Positions 1 to 8,933 are shown, counted from the stretch's first letter. The stretch is 64,000 nt of DNA from Streptomyces mangrovi (GCF_900114215.1 NZ_FOSG01000014.1:62001-126000), one strand, 5' to 3'. Numbers and translations: made by a program. Notes: generated from the sequence alone by a model not told the origin.

Positions 1-1046
1 ACGCCGCCGCCATCGCCCGCCTGCTGGTCAGGACCGGTATCGAGCTGGTCGAGGTCGGAATGGTCTCCGGCCCGGACTCGAAGGACGCCGACCTCGTCCT
101 GGCCACCCATGAGGCCGTCGGTCCCGAACGCAGCATGACGCTCGTGGTCGTACGGGACCGCCGGCAGGTCGCCACGGCACTCGACGAGGCCGAGCGACTG
201 GGCGTGCGCCACATCATGTACTCCATCCCCACCTCCGAGCAGCACGCCGGACTCAAGCTGGGCTCGTCCAGCCCCAAGTTCCTCCAGGCACTCGCCCGTT
301 CGGCGATCACGCAGGCCAAGGAGCGCGGCTTCCACGTCACCTTCAGCGGCGAGGACGGCGCCCGCACCCCCAGGGAGCGGCTCGTCCCGTACGTCACCGC
401 GGGCTTCGAGGCCGGGGCCGACCGGTTCCGCCTCGCGGAGACCGTGGCGTACCTCTCGCCCTGGCAGATGGAGCGGGTGGTCTCCGATCTCACCGCGATC
501 GACGGGTCCGAGATCGAGATCCACTCGCACAACATGCTGGGCATGGCCGTCGCCAACTCGCTCGCCGCCGTCCGCGCCGGCGCGCAGTGGATCTCGGTCA
601 CCGTCGGCGGCATCGGTGAGCGCGGCGGCAACGCCCCGCTGGCGGAGCTGCTCACCGCCCTGCACGTCATCCACGGCGACAACCGCTTCGACCTGGGACA
701 TCTGACGGAGCTGTCGCGGATCGCCCTGAGGGGGGCCGGTCTCGGCGACGCCTTCCAGTCCGGGCCGACCACGCCGCACGCCTTCGCCTACGAGTTGCCG
801 GGCCAGCTCACCCACCCGGAGGCGTACGAGACGCTGCCCGCCGAACTCGTCGGCAACCAGCGCGAGCTGCGGGTCCGCAGCCGTCTGACGCCCAGCCTGG
901 TCACCTGGGCGCTGAGCGGGTCCGGAATCCTCGCCGACCCGGACGCCCTCACGTCATGGCTGATCAAGCGGCAGGAACGCGACGGCCGTCCGCTGCTCGA
1001 CCGGGACGCCATCCGCAAGGCCGCCATCGACTTCCAGGCCGTCTGA
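1..1046 (+). CDS. Homocitrate/2-isopropylmalate synthase-like (HMGL/DRE-TIM barrel) enzyme, 5' truncated
   Basis: The open frame begins at base 3 and runs off the left edge, so the real start and the N-terminal catalytic Arg segment are not visible. The visible 347 residues are DRE-TIM metallolyase: GIELVEVG near the start, the metal-binding HSHN motif, and GIGERGGNAPLAEL, as in isopropylmalate and homocitrate synthases. Such enzymes condense acetyl-CoA with a 2-oxo acid. The C-terminus is short and lacks the LeuA-type allosteric domain, which fits a homocitrate-synthase-like role better than leucine synthesis. It lies 115 bp upstream of lysW, so it probably makes the carbon skeleton fed to the carrier-protein pathway. 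Substrate is unknown; citramalate or other condensations are alternatives. Confidence 0.85.
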   Translation, partial: AAAIARLLVRTGIELVEVGMVSGPDSKDADLVLATHEAVGPERSMTLVVVRDRRQVATALDEAERLGVRHIMYSIPTSEQHAGLKLGSSSPKFLQALARSAITQAKERGFHVTFSGEDGARTPRERLVPYVTAGFEAGADRFRLAETVAYLSPWQMERVVSDLTAIDGSEIEIHSHNMLGMAVANSLAAVRAGAQWISVTVGGIGERGGNAPLAELLTALHVIHGDNRFDLGHLTELSRIALRGAGLGDAFQSGPTTPHAFAYELPGQLTHPEAYETLPAELVGNQRELRVRSRLTPSLVTWALSGSGILADPDALTSWLIKRQERDGRPLLDRDAIRKAAIDFQAV

Positions 1047-1161
1047 CCCCGTCCTCCACCGGGTTCCCGGCCTCCTCCGCACCTCCCCGCACCTCCCCGT
1101 ACCCCCCCCGCCCCACCCCGTCCCGCCTCACCCACCCACCTCACCCCACCGGGAGTCGTCC

Positions 1162-1347
1162 ATGTCCACCGCAGCCCTTGCCGGTTCCTGCCCCGAGTGC
1201 GAGACCGATCTGACCGTGCCGCCGATGGTCCACGGCGAGACCCTGTCCTGCCCCGAGTGCATGCTCACCCTCCGTGTCGAGGACGTGCGCGACGGCGTGC
1301 TCACCCTCCAGATGGTCGAGGTGCAGCTGCGCGACTGGGGCCAGTGA
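1162..1347 (+). CDS. lysW: LysW-type amino-group carrier protein with C-terminal Gln
   Basis: This 61-residue acidic protein has two CPEC knuckles (residues 10-13 and 30-33) forming the LysW zinc ribbon, and ends in RDWGQ. Known LysW/AmCP proteins end in EDWGE, where the side-chain carboxyl of the last Glu forms an isopeptide bond with the amino group of aminoadipate or glutamate, protecting it during reduction. Here the last codon is CAG (Gln), followed directly by TGA. Either the amide must first be hydrolysed, another carboxylate is used, or this is a sequence change of one base. The start ATG follows GGGAG. LysX, LysY and LysZ genes follow immediately, so the family call is secure. Confidence 0.93.
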   Translation: MSTAALAGSCPECETDLTVPPMVHGETLSCPECMLTLRVEDVRDGVLTLQMVEVQLRDWGQ

Positions 1348-1373
1348 GCGACGACCCGCGGAGGAGACGATCC

Positions 1374-2225
1374 ATGGGTACCACCATCGCCGTCGTCGCG
1401 GACCGGCTCGGCTGGGAGGAGCGCCGGCTGATCCAGGTCGCGCCCGAGGCCGGCCTGACCGCCGAGTGGGTCAACGACGAATCACTGTGCCTCGGCGACG
1501 CGGACCCCGCGTCGCTGTCCGGGTACGACGCCGTCCTCGTCCGGAGCCGCAGCTACACCCGTGGCGGCCTGGTCGCCACGCTGGCCGAGGCGTCCGGCAT
1601 CCGTACCGTCAACTCCGCCGCGGCCATCCGGGCCTGTGAGAACAAGCTCGAACTGCGCACCGTCCTGCGCCGGGCCGGCGTCCCGGCCGCGCCCTTCCGG
1701 CTCGTGCTGTCCCGCCGGGACTTCCAGCGGGCACTGGAGGACATGCCGCCGCCCGTGGTGCTCAAGCCCGTCTTCGGCGGCATGGGCAAGCGGGTCACCC
1801 TGATCCGGGACGCCGACACGGCCCAGTCCGTCTACGACTACGTCGAGGATCTCGGGCACGGCTTCGAGCAGGCCGCGCTGGTGGAGCCGTACCTGGACAA
1901 AGGCACCTCCGTCCGGTGCTTCGTCGTCGGCCGTGAGCTGGTCGCCACCGCCCGGTTCGCGAGCGCCGGCGGGGACTGGCGCAGCAACGCGGCACTCGGC
2001 AACCAGAGCCGGGCCCTGGACCACGATCCCGCCATCACCGGGATCGTCGACCGTGTGGTGGACGTGCTCGGCGCCGGCGTCTACGGCATCGACCTGTTCG
2101 AGACCCCCGACGGGCACGTCGTCAACGAGGTCAACCACGCCCCCGCGTTCAAGGCGATAGCCGAGGCGACCGGGGCGGACATCCCGCGGGCCCTCGCCCG
2201 CCACCTGCAGGAGGCACTCACGTGA
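1374..2225 (+). CDS. lysX: LysX-family ATP-grasp ligase (LysW conjugating enzyme)
   Basis: This 283-residue RimK/LysX-type ATP-grasp ligase should activate the carrier protein's C-terminal carboxylate and link it to the amino group of an amino acid. Visible signatures are NSAAAIRACENK (substrate/ATP lid region), VVLKPVFGGMGKRV (ATP-binding Lys and Gly loop), WRSNAALG, and a C-terminal NEVNHAPAFK metal/substrate motif typical of LysX (EVN-x-PEFK). The start was chosen at the ATG 9 bases after GGAGGAG; longer frames upstream have no such site and overlap lysW. The stop overlaps the lysY start by 4 bp (GTGA), so the genes are translationally coupled. Which amino acid is loaded cannot be read from the sequence. 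Confidence 0.93.
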   Translation: MGTTIAVVADRLGWEERRLIQVAPEAGLTAEWVNDESLCLGDADPASLSGYDAVLVRSRSYTRGGLVATLAEASGIRTVNSAAAIRACENKLELRTVLRRAGVPAAPFRLVLSRRDFQRALEDMPPPVVLKPVFGGMGKRVTLIRDADTAQSVYDYVEDLGHGFEQAALVEPYLDKGTSVRCFVVGRELVATARFASAGGDWRSNAALGNQSRALDHDPAITGIVDRVVDVLGAGVYGIDLFETPDGHVVNEVNHAPAFKAIAEATGADIPRALARHLQEALT

Positions 2226-3286
2226 TCCGGGTAGGAGTCGTCGGCGCCTCCGGGCTGGCCGGCGGTGAACTCATCAGGCTGATCACCCAACATCCCGACC
2301 TGGAGCTGACCTTCCTCGGCGGCTCCTCCAACATCGGCAGGCGCCCGGCCCAGCTGCACCCGGGCCTCCGCCTCGATCTGGGCCTGACCGTGCAGCCGGT
2401 CACCACGGACATCGCCGACCGGGTCGACGTCGTCCTGCTGGCGACCCCGGCGCCGGTCTCGGCGGAACTGGCCGCGCTGCTCGCGGACCGGGTCCCCGCC
2501 GTGATCGACCTCAGCGGCGCCTTCCGCATCCGCACACCGGAACTGCACGACCGCTGGTACCCCGGGGTGAAGCGGCGCGACGACCTCGTGGACCGCTTCG
2601 TGTACGGCGTGCCGGAACTGGTCGGCGACCAGATGGCGGACGCCGCGCTGATCTCGCTGCCGGGCTGCTACGCCACCTCGATCACCCTGGCTCTCGCCCC
2701 CCTGACCCTCGGGCTGGGCCTGACCCTGAAGACCGTGGTGGTGGACGGCAAGAGCGGCTCCAGCGGCGGCGGCCTGAAGTTGCGCACCGCGGACCTGCAC
2801 CCGCTGCGCAACGGCGCCATCGCACCGTACGCACCCGTGGGTCACCGGCACGCCGCGGAGGTCGGCGACTTCCTGGACCGCGGCAAGCCGGGCGCCGTCG
2901 GACACCTGTCGATGTCCGCCTACGGTGTCTCGCACGTCCGCGGCCTGCTCACCAGCTCCTACGCCTTCACCGACGAGGACATCGACCAGCGCGAGCTCCA
3001 ACGCGCGTACCTGCGCTTCTACAAGGGGCACCGGTTCGTGCGGGTCCGGCGGCACACGGAGACCCTGATCCCGGTGCCCGACCCGCAGGCCGTGCTCGGT
3101 TCCAACTTCTGCGACGTGACGGTCCTGCGGGACGAGGACGACAGGGCCGGCGGCCGGATCGTCGTCCTGGCCGCCCTGGACAACCTCGTCAAGGGCGCCG
3201 CGGGCCAGGCCGTACAGGCCGTGAACAAGCGCTTCGGACTGCCCGAGGAGACGGGTCTGGCGATGCAGCCGGTGATGCCGGCATGA
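2222..3286 (+). CDS. lysY: LysY/ArgC-type acyl-phosphate reductase
   Basis: This 354-residue protein is of the N-acetyl-gamma-glutamyl-phosphate reductase family. An N-terminal Rossmann motif (VGVVGASGLAGGEL) binds NADPH, and SLPGCYATS carries the catalytic Cys that forms the thiohemiacetal. In LysW pathways LysY reduces the carrier-bound acyl phosphate made by LysZ to a semialdehyde. The gene starts with GTG overlapping the lysX stop, and its own stop overlaps lysZ (ATGA). An arginine-pathway ArgC is the only realistic alternative, but the LysW/X/Z context argues strongly for LysY. Confidence 0.93.
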   Translation: MIRVGVVGASGLAGGELIRLITQHPDLELTFLGGSSNIGRRPAQLHPGLRLDLGLTVQPVTTDIADRVDVVLLATPAPVSAELAALLADRVPAVIDLSGAFRIRTPELHDRWYPGVKRRDDLVDRFVYGVPELVGDQMADAALISLPGCYATSITLALAPLTLGLGLTLKTVVVDGKSGSSGGGLKLRTADLHPLRNGAIAPYAPVGHRHAAEVGDFLDRGKPGAVGHLSMSAYGVSHVRGLLTSSYAFTDEDIDQRELQRAYLRFYKGHRFVRVRRHTETLIPVPDPQAVLGSNFCDVTVLRDEDDRAGGRIVVLAALDNLVKGAAGQAVQAVNKRFGLPEETGLAMQPVMPA

Positions 3287-4086
3287 GCGGAACCTCCCGT
3301 GACCGGACCCCCACCGTCGTGAAACTGGGCGGCAGCTGCCTCGACGATCTGGCCGAGTCCTGGTGGGACGACCTGGCCCGGCACGGGCGGGAACACCCGC
3401 TGGTGCTCGTGCACGGCTGGTCCAGACCCCTGAGAGAGCTGAGCCCCCGCTACCGCGACCCCTCGGCGATCCTGCGCGACCGGTACGGCAACCAGAGCAG
3501 ATGGACCACCCCCGAGGTCATCGCGGACATCAAGGCCGTCAGCGCACGGCTGGGCGAGGAGGTCATCGGCCGGCTGGAGCGGCACGGCATCACCGCGGAG
3601 CGGCTCCTGGGCAGCGACGGCCTGGTCCACGCCGGCGAGGGCGAGCGCTGGTGGTGGCGGAACAAGCAGCTGGTCGAACTGGAGAACCTGGTCGGCCCGA
3701 TCACCGCCGTGGACCCCTCACGGCTGAAGAACCTCCAGCCCGGTCACGCCTGCCTGGTGACCCCGCTGGCCCGCGACGCCGGGGGCCGGGAGGTGAACAC
3801 CGACGCCGACCGGGCGGCGGCCGCCCTGGCCGCCGCCACCGGTGCCACCGATCTCGTCCTCGTCACCGACGTCGCCCACCTGCTGATCGACGGCGAGCCG
3901 GTGTCCCGGATCGGCGCCCGGGCCGCGGCCGAGTTCCGCGACAAGGGCGCCACCGGCGGCATGCGCAAGAAGCTGCGCGCGGCCGGCGAGGCCCTCGACG
4001 GCGGAGTGGACCGGGTCGTCATCGGCAGCGCACCGGTCACCGATCTGCTCGCCGGCCGCACCGGAACCGTCATCACCCGTACGTGA
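3283..4086 (+). CDS. lysZ: LysZ-type carrier-bound amino acid kinase
   Basis: This 267-residue amino-acid-kinase-fold protein resembles N-acetylglutamate kinase. It shows the N-terminal VVKLGGSCLDDL phosphate-binding loop, the VNTDADRAAAALAAATGA nucleotide region, LVLVTDVAHLL, and a GGMRKKLRAAGEAL helix carrying the conserved Lys. In LysW systems LysZ phosphorylates the distal carboxyl of the carrier-bound amino acid, giving LysY its substrate. It is the last gene of the tightly overlapping lysX-Y-Z block. The TWW/WWWRNKQ segment (around residues 119-126) is basic and aromatic, plausible for docking the acidic carrier, but that is inference. Confidence 0.92.
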   Translation: MSGTSRDRTPTVVKLGGSCLDDLAESWWDDLARHGREHPLVLVHGWSRPLRELSPRYRDPSAILRDRYGNQSRWTTPEVIADIKAVSARLGEEVIGRLERHGITAERLLGSDGLVHAGEGERWWWRNKQLVELENLVGPITAVDPSRLKNLQPGHACLVTPLARDAGGREVNTDADRAAAALAAATGATDLVLVTDVAHLLIDGEPVSRIGARAAAEFRDKGATGGMRKKLRAAGEALDGGVDRVVIGSAPVTDLLAGRTGTVITRT

Positions 4087-4098
4087 GGAGTCCCGCGC

Positions 4099-4662
4099 AT
4101 GGCGCAATCCCGTGTACTCGTCGTCAACAACGGCACGTTGTCCCTGAAACAGCTCCGCGCACGCTTCGAGAAGCTGGGGTCGCGGACCGACGCGGTGGAC
4201 GTGGCGTCCGTACCCGCCACCCTCGGGGGCCGCTACCAGGCCATCGTGCTGAGCGGCACCAAGGTGCGGGCCTGTGACACCGCGTTCTACCGGCCGCTCG
4301 TCGACCTCGTCATGGGGTCCGGCGTCCCGGTCCTCGGCATCTGCGGCGGTATGCAGCTCATGGCCGTGGCGGCGGGCGGCCGGCTGGCGGAGGGCCCGCA
4401 GCGGGTCGGCGGCTACGACGCCCAGGTCGACAAGGAAGAGCCGCTGTTCACCTACGTCAAACCCACCGTGACCGTCTTCCACCGCCACACCCTGTACCTG
4501 CGGGAGGCCCCCGAGGGCTTCCGGTCCATCGGCCGCTCCGGGCACGCGCCCGTGGAGTTCCTGCGCTCCGACGACGGGAGGATCTTCGGCTCCCAGGCGC
4601 ATCTGGAGTTCCGCAGCGACGGCCTGGAGATCCTGCGCGGCTTCGCCCAGCTCTACCGGTGA
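4099..4662 (+). CDS. Stand-alone class I glutamine amidotransferase-like protein
   Basis: This 187-residue GATase1-fold protein starts 12 bp after lysZ. The nucleophile elbow GICGGMQLM places the Cys at 82; His168 and Glu170 (QAHLE) complete the triad, so it should be active as a glutaminase. It has no synthase domain and no recognisable partner (GuaA, HisF, CarB) in the window. Its position inside the LysW operon makes two roles plausible: supplying ammonia to another cluster enzyme, or hydrolysing a protein- or peptide-linked glutamine such as the terminal Gln of the LysW protein. Both are inferences; only the fold and triad are visible. Confidence 0.85.
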   Translation: MAQSRVLVVNNGTLSLKQLRARFEKLGSRTDAVDVASVPATLGGRYQAIVLSGTKVRACDTAFYRPLVDLVMGSGVPVLGICGGMQLMAVAAGGRLAEGPQRVGGYDAQVDKEEPLFTYVKPTVTVFHRHTLYLREAPEGFRSIGRSGHAPVEFLRSDDGRIFGSQAHLEFRSDGLEILRGFAQLYR

Positions 4663-4741
4663 CCGCCGCCGGCCGCGGACGCGATCCGGCGCCCCCCCGT
4701 ACTCGTCCACGCACCTCACCTACACAACGAAGGACTTGGCA

Positions 4742-5860
4742 ATGAGCGTTGTGGAAAACCCGCAGGAGCCGGCGTTCACCGTGCGCCTGAACGGCAGCGG
4801 CGGCGTTCTGAAGGGCTGGGTCGTCGTCGACACGCTCGTCGACGGCCTGGCGATGGGCGGCACCCGTATGACCGCCGGGGTCACCGAGGAGGAGGTCGCC
4901 GGCCTCGCACGGGACATGACCGAGAAGTTCACGCTCGCCGGGCTGCGCATCGGCGGCGCCAAGGCCGGCATCGTCTCCGACGGCAGCGACCGCGAGGAGA
5001 CCTTCCGCACCTTCGGCCGTACCGTCAAGCCCCTGCTGCACGGCGGCATCCACCTCGGCATCGACATGGGCGTCACCCCCGCGGACCGGGCCGTCTTCTT
5101 CGCCGAGGCCGGTTACGACCCGCGCTACCGGCTGGGCGCCCCGGACATGCCGATCGACTGGCGCACGTACTACGAGCCGCTGATCGACGCCACCGGGCAC
5201 GGCGTCGGGGTCGCCGCGCTCACCGCCCTGGAGGCGGGCGGCCGCACGACGTCGGCGCGTGTCGTGGTCCAGGGCTTCGGCGCCGTGGGCCGCTCGGTCG
5301 CCCGGTTCCTGGAGGAGCGCGGGCACGTGGTCGTGGGCGTCGCCGACGTGCACGGCACCATCAGCGCGGACCGGCTGCCGGTCGCCGACCTGGTCGCCGT
5401 CACCGACGAGTTCGGGCGGATCGACCGCTCCCGCCTGCCGCAGCACGTCACCGTGTCCGCCGAGCCGGACGCCTGGCTCGGACTCGACGCCGACGTGCTG
5501 GTCCTCGCGGCGCAGAAGCACGCGCTCAACGCCGAGAACGCCCACCGCCTGCGCGCCCGCCTGGTGGTGGAGGGCGCCAACCTCGCCTCGAGTGCCGAGG
5601 CCAAGGAGAAGGTCCGGGCCACGGGTGCCACCCTGGTCCCGGGCGTGATCGCCAACATCGGCGGGGCCGCGTCGGCCGCCCTGGCCGTCACCCGGGTCGT
5701 CCCGTTCGACCTGGCGGCCGACGCGCGCAAGGAGTGGGTCTTCGGCTGGGTCGCCGACCGGGTGCGCCACAACACCCGGGCCCTGCTGGAGATCGCCGCC
5801 TCCCGGGCGGGCGACCCGCTGCCCGAACTGCTCGCGGCCCGGCGCGGGGACCTGCGATGA
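4742..5860 (+). CDS. Glu/Leu/Phe/Val dehydrogenase-family oxidoreductase
   Basis: This 372-residue protein has the two-domain layout of NAD(P)-dependent amino acid dehydrogenases. The N-terminal domain has GGTRM and GGAKAGI (catalytic Lys), and the Rossmann domain has VQGFGAVGRSVA. The GGAKAG motif departs slightly from the usual GGAKGG. Members interconvert 2-oxo acids and L-amino acids with ammonia. In this cluster it may aminate a 2-oxo acid intermediate, or oxidise an amino acid to feed the synthase. ATG at 4742 was chosen because AAGGA lies 8 bases upstream; a TTG two codons earlier is an alternative. The stop overlaps the ligase start (ATGA). Confidence 0.9.
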   Translation: MSVVENPQEPAFTVRLNGSGGVLKGWVVVDTLVDGLAMGGTRMTAGVTEEEVAGLARDMTEKFTLAGLRIGGAKAGIVSDGSDREETFRTFGRTVKPLLHGGIHLGIDMGVTPADRAVFFAEAGYDPRYRLGAPDMPIDWRTYYEPLIDATGHGVGVAALTALEAGGRTTSARVVVQGFGAVGRSVARFLEERGHVVVGVADVHGTISADRLPVADLVAVTDEFGRIDRSRLPQHVTVSAEPDAWLGLDADVLVLAAQKHALNAENAHRLRARLVVEGANLASSAEAKEKVRATGATLVPGVIANIGGAASAALAVTRVVPFDLAADARKEWVFGWVADRVRHNTRALLEIAASRAGDPLPELLAARRGDLR

Positions 5861-7512
5861 CGCCCACGACCACGGCCGTCCTGGCCACGGCCTCGGCGGC
5901 GGACCGCATGGCCGAGTACCGGCGGCGCGGATGGTGGCGGGACGCCACGTTCCTCGACGACCTGCGCCGTCAGGCCCTGGCACGGCCGCGCAAGCTGGCC
6001 ATCGCCGGACGCCGGCTCGACGAGGCCCGCACCGACACGCTCGACTACACCGAACTGTCCCGGCTGACCGACCGGTTCGCCGGAGCACTGCTCGAACTGG
6101 GCGTCCGGCGCGGCGACATCGTCGCCGTCCAACTGCCCAACCGGTGGGAGATGGTGCCGCTGATGTTCGCCTGCATGGCGGTCGGCGCGGTCATCTGCCC
6201 CATCGCGCCCGTCTGCCGGGAGGAGGAGCTGCGCCACCGCCTCACGCTCACCGAGGCCAGGGTGTGCGTCACCCTGCCGGAGTGGGAGGGCTACCCGCTC
6301 GCCGAGGCCATCAACGCGCTGCGGCCCGAGCTGCCGCTGGAGCACCTGGTGGTCGTCGACGGGCACGCCCCGCGGGGAGCGGTCGACTTCCACGACCACT
6401 TCGTCTCCACACACTGGGAGAAGCAGCACATGGGCGACCTGGAAGGCCGCGCGCTGCGGCCCGACGAGCCGTTCGTGGTGCTGTTCACCTCGGGCACGAC
6501 CGGTTTCTCCAAGGGCGTGGTGCACAGCCAGAACACCGTGCACTCGGGCGTGCGCGGCTACGTGGACACGTTCATGCTCCGCGACGACATGGTGGCCGTG
6601 GTCACCACGCCGCTGGTGCACTACTCCGGCTTCGGCCAGGGGGTGCTCGCCGGGGTGATGCTCGGCGGGACGATCGTCTTCCAGGACGGCCACGACCACG
6701 CCGGCCTGCTGGACCTGGTCGAGAGGTACCGCGGCACCCTGCTGTACGGACCGCCGCCCACGCTCTCCGGTGTGGCGGCCGCCCAGCAGACCGACCCGCA
6801 CGACGTGTCCAGCCTGCGTCACACGGTCACCGGAGCGGCGCCGGTGCTCCAGGAGCTGGTGGACGAGCTGCGGGACACCTTCGGGGCCCGTACGTACTCG
6901 GTGTGGGGCATGTCCGAGTTCGGTCCGGTCACCATCAGCCGGCTCGACTACAACCAGGACTGGGCCGCGCACAGCCACGGGCGGCCGATCGACTCCATGG
7001 AGATCCGCATCGACCTGTGCCACGACCCCGACAAGCGGGCCCCGGTGGGCCGGCTGCGGGTGCGCGGGGCCTCACAGGCCCTCGGCTACCACAAGCAACA
7101 GGACGCCTTCGACGCCGAGACGACCGCGGACGGCTGGTTCGACACCGGCGACGTGGCGCGCGAGGACGGCCGCGGCGGCATCCGCATCCTGGGCCGGGCG
7201 AGGGACACCATCCTGCGTGACGGGATCGTCGTCCCGATGGCGGAGCTGGAGGCGATCATCTCGCGGCACCCGAAGGTGACCGAGGCGGCGCTGGTCGGTC
7301 CCACCGGCAAGGTGGACGACCCGATCCTGGCGGTCGCCGTGCCCTGCGGCGGCGCCCGGCCCACGCTCCAGGAGGTCCGGGAGCACCTGCGGGACCACGG
7401 ACAGGACCCCCGGTTCCTCCCCGAGCGGCTGGAGGTCGTCGAGGCGCTGCCCAAGACCCTGACGGGCAAGGTCCGCAAGGTGGAGCTGAGACGGCGCTAC
7501 GCCGCCCGGTGA
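5857..7512 (+). CDS. Class I adenylate-forming ligase (acyl-CoA/aryl-AMP ligase family)
   Basis: This 551-residue ANL-superfamily enzyme activates a carboxylic acid as its adenylate. Visible motifs are the P-loop TSGTTGFSKGVV (A3), WGMSEFG (A5), GWFDTGDVAR (A7), GRARDTILRDG (A8 hinge) and the C-terminal catalytic Lys in KTLTGKVRK (A10). Its length matches cyclohexanecarboxylate-CoA or dihydroxybenzoate-AMP ligases. No free carrier domain (ACP/PCP) or condensation domain is encoded in the window, so transfer is probably to CoA, an amine, or a carrier encoded to the left. It is translationally coupled to the dehydrogenase. Confidence 0.9.
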   Translation: MTPTTTAVLATASAADRMAEYRRRGWWRDATFLDDLRRQALARPRKLAIAGRRLDEARTDTLDYTELSRLTDRFAGALLELGVRRGDIVAVQLPNRWEMVPLMFACMAVGAVICPIAPVCREEELRHRLTLTEARVCVTLPEWEGYPLAEAINALRPELPLEHLVVVDGHAPRGAVDFHDHFVSTHWEKQHMGDLEGRALRPDEPFVVLFTSGTTGFSKGVVHSQNTVHSGVRGYVDTFMLRDDMVAVVTTPLVHYSGFGQGVLAGVMLGGTIVFQDGHDHAGLLDLVERYRGTLLYGPPPTLSGVAAAQQTDPHDVSSLRHTVTGAAPVLQELVDELRDTFGARTYSVWGMSEFGPVTISRLDYNQDWAAHSHGRPIDSMEIRIDLCHDPDKRAPVGRLRVRGASQALGYHKQQDAFDAETTADGWFDTGDVAREDGRGGIRILGRARDTILRDGIVVPMAELEAIISRHPKVTEAALVGPTGKVDDPILAVAVPCGGARPTLQEVREHLRDHGQDPRFLPERLEVVEALPKTLTGKVRKVELRRRYAAR

Positions 7513-7664
7513 CCGGGCCGGCGGACGGCGTCCCCCGCCCGTCCGCCGGCTCCGCCCGGCCGCCCCGAAGCCTCCCGCCCGTCCTTCGCCGCTCCTCCCC
7601 GTCTTCCCCGCCCGCCCTTCGCAGCCCGGCCGGCCCCACCGCCGAACCGTCTGGAGGAAACACC

Positions 7665-8933
7665 ATGCTCGAAGCCCCATCGGTGACCGTGTCGGCGACA
7701 CTGGCCGCCGACGAGGCGCTGGCCCGCCGGCGCGATGCCGGGGAACGGGTCCTGTCCCTGGCGAGTGGGGAGATCGGCCTGCCGGTCCTCCCCGCGCTGC
7801 GGGAACGGCTCGCCGCGGCGGCGGGCCGCAACGCCTACGGCCCGGTCGCCGGCAGTGCGGCGCTGCGCACCGCCGCCGCCGGGTACTGGGCGCGGCGGGG
7901 TCTGGAGACCGACCCCGGGCTGGTGGTGTGCGGGCCCGGCAGCAAGCCGCTGCTGTTCGCGCTGCTGCTGGCGATCGGCGGCGACGTGGTGGTGCCCGTG
8001 CCGAGCTGGGTCAGCTACGCGGCGCAGGCGCGACTGGCCGGGGCCCGGCCGGTTCCGGTGCCCGTCCTGCCGGGCCAGGGCGGTGTGCCCGATCCGGCGG
8101 CGCTGCGCGAGGCGGTGGCCCGTGCCCGCGCCGCCGGGCGCGACACGCGCTGTGTGGTGGTCACCCTGCCCGACAACCCGACCGGCACCATCGCGGCACC
8201 CGCCACCGTGCGGCGCCTCGCGGAGGCGGCCCGTGAGCTGGACCTGGTCGTCATCTCCGACGAGATCTACCACGACCTGGTCTTCGACCCGGCGGACCGG
8301 CCGCCCTCCCCGGCCGTCTTCGCGCCCGAGCGTACGGTGGTCACCACCGGCCTGGCCAAGAACCTGGCGCTCGGCGGCTGGCGGGCAGGGGTCGCCCGGC
8401 TCCCGGAAGGCCCGCTCGGCCGCGGGACGCACGACCGGCTGGTCGCCGTCGCCAGCCAGATCTGGTCGAGTGCCGCCGCCCCCGTGCAGGCCGCCGCGGC
8501 CTACGCCTTCGAGGAGCCGCCCGAGGTGGTCGAGCACCTCGCCGCCGGCCGGCGGCTGCACGAGACGGTGGCGCGCGCCGTGGCCGAACGATTCACCGCC
8601 GTCGGCGCCGAACTGCCGCCCGTACGCGCGACCTGCTACCTGTACCCCGACTTCGAGCCGCTGCGCGAACACCTCGGCCGGGCACACGGGGTGCACGACA
8701 GCGGTGGACTCACCACCCTGCTCGCCGAGCGGTACGGCGTGGGACTGCTGCCGGGCGCCGCCTTCGGCGAGCCCGGGCGGTACCTGCGCGTCCGTGCCGC
8801 CACCGGCCGGCTCTACGGCGAGACGGAGGCCGAGCGCACCGGCGCCCTGTCCGCCGCGGACCCACTCCGGCTCCCGTGGATCCGGGATTCCCTGAACCGC
8901 TTCGACGAGGTCCTGGGCGCCCTGGCGCGCTGA
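7665..8933 (+). CDS. Class I/II PLP-dependent aminotransferase
   Basis: This 422-residue fold-type I aminotransferase resembles aspartate aminotransferase. It shows the DNPTG motif (VVVTLPDNPTG), ISDEIYHDLVF with the PLP-pyridine Asp/Tyr, the Schiff-base Lys in TTGLAKNLALGGWRAG, and a C-terminal YLRVRAA Arg region. The start is the ATG behind GGAGGAAACACC; the frame extends upstream through C-rich spacer without another good site. LysW-lysine pathways use a class III enzyme (LysJ) for the terminal amination, so a class I/II enzyme here implies a different acceptor or a step on another part of the molecule. A 152-bp pyrimidine-rich spacer separates it from the ligase. Confidence 0.92.
   Translation: MLEAPSVTVSATLAADEALARRRDAGERVLSLASGEIGLPVLPALRERLAAAAGRNAYGPVAGSAALRTAAAGYWARRGLETDPGLVVCGPGSKPLLFALLLAIGGDVVVPVPSWVSYAAQARLAGARPVPVPVLPGQGGVPDPAALREAVARARAAGRDTRCVVVTLPDNPTGTIAAPATVRRLAEAARELDLVVISDEIYHDLVFDPADRPPSPAVFAPERTVVTTGLAKNLALGGWRAGVARLPEGPLGRGTHDRLVAVASQIWSSAAAPVQAAAAYAFEEPPEVVEHLAAGRRLHETVARAVAERFTAVGAELPPVRATCYLYPDFEPLREHLGRAHGVHDSGGLTTLLAERYGVGLLPGAAFGEPGRYLRVRAATGRLYGETEAERTGALSAADPLRLPWIRDSLNRFDEVLGALAR

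Noticed and set aside
1047-1161. Pyrimidine-rich spacer upstream of lysW as a riboswitch
   Set aside because: It is nearly free of G for long stretches and cannot fold into a stable conserved structure; probably an unstructured leader.
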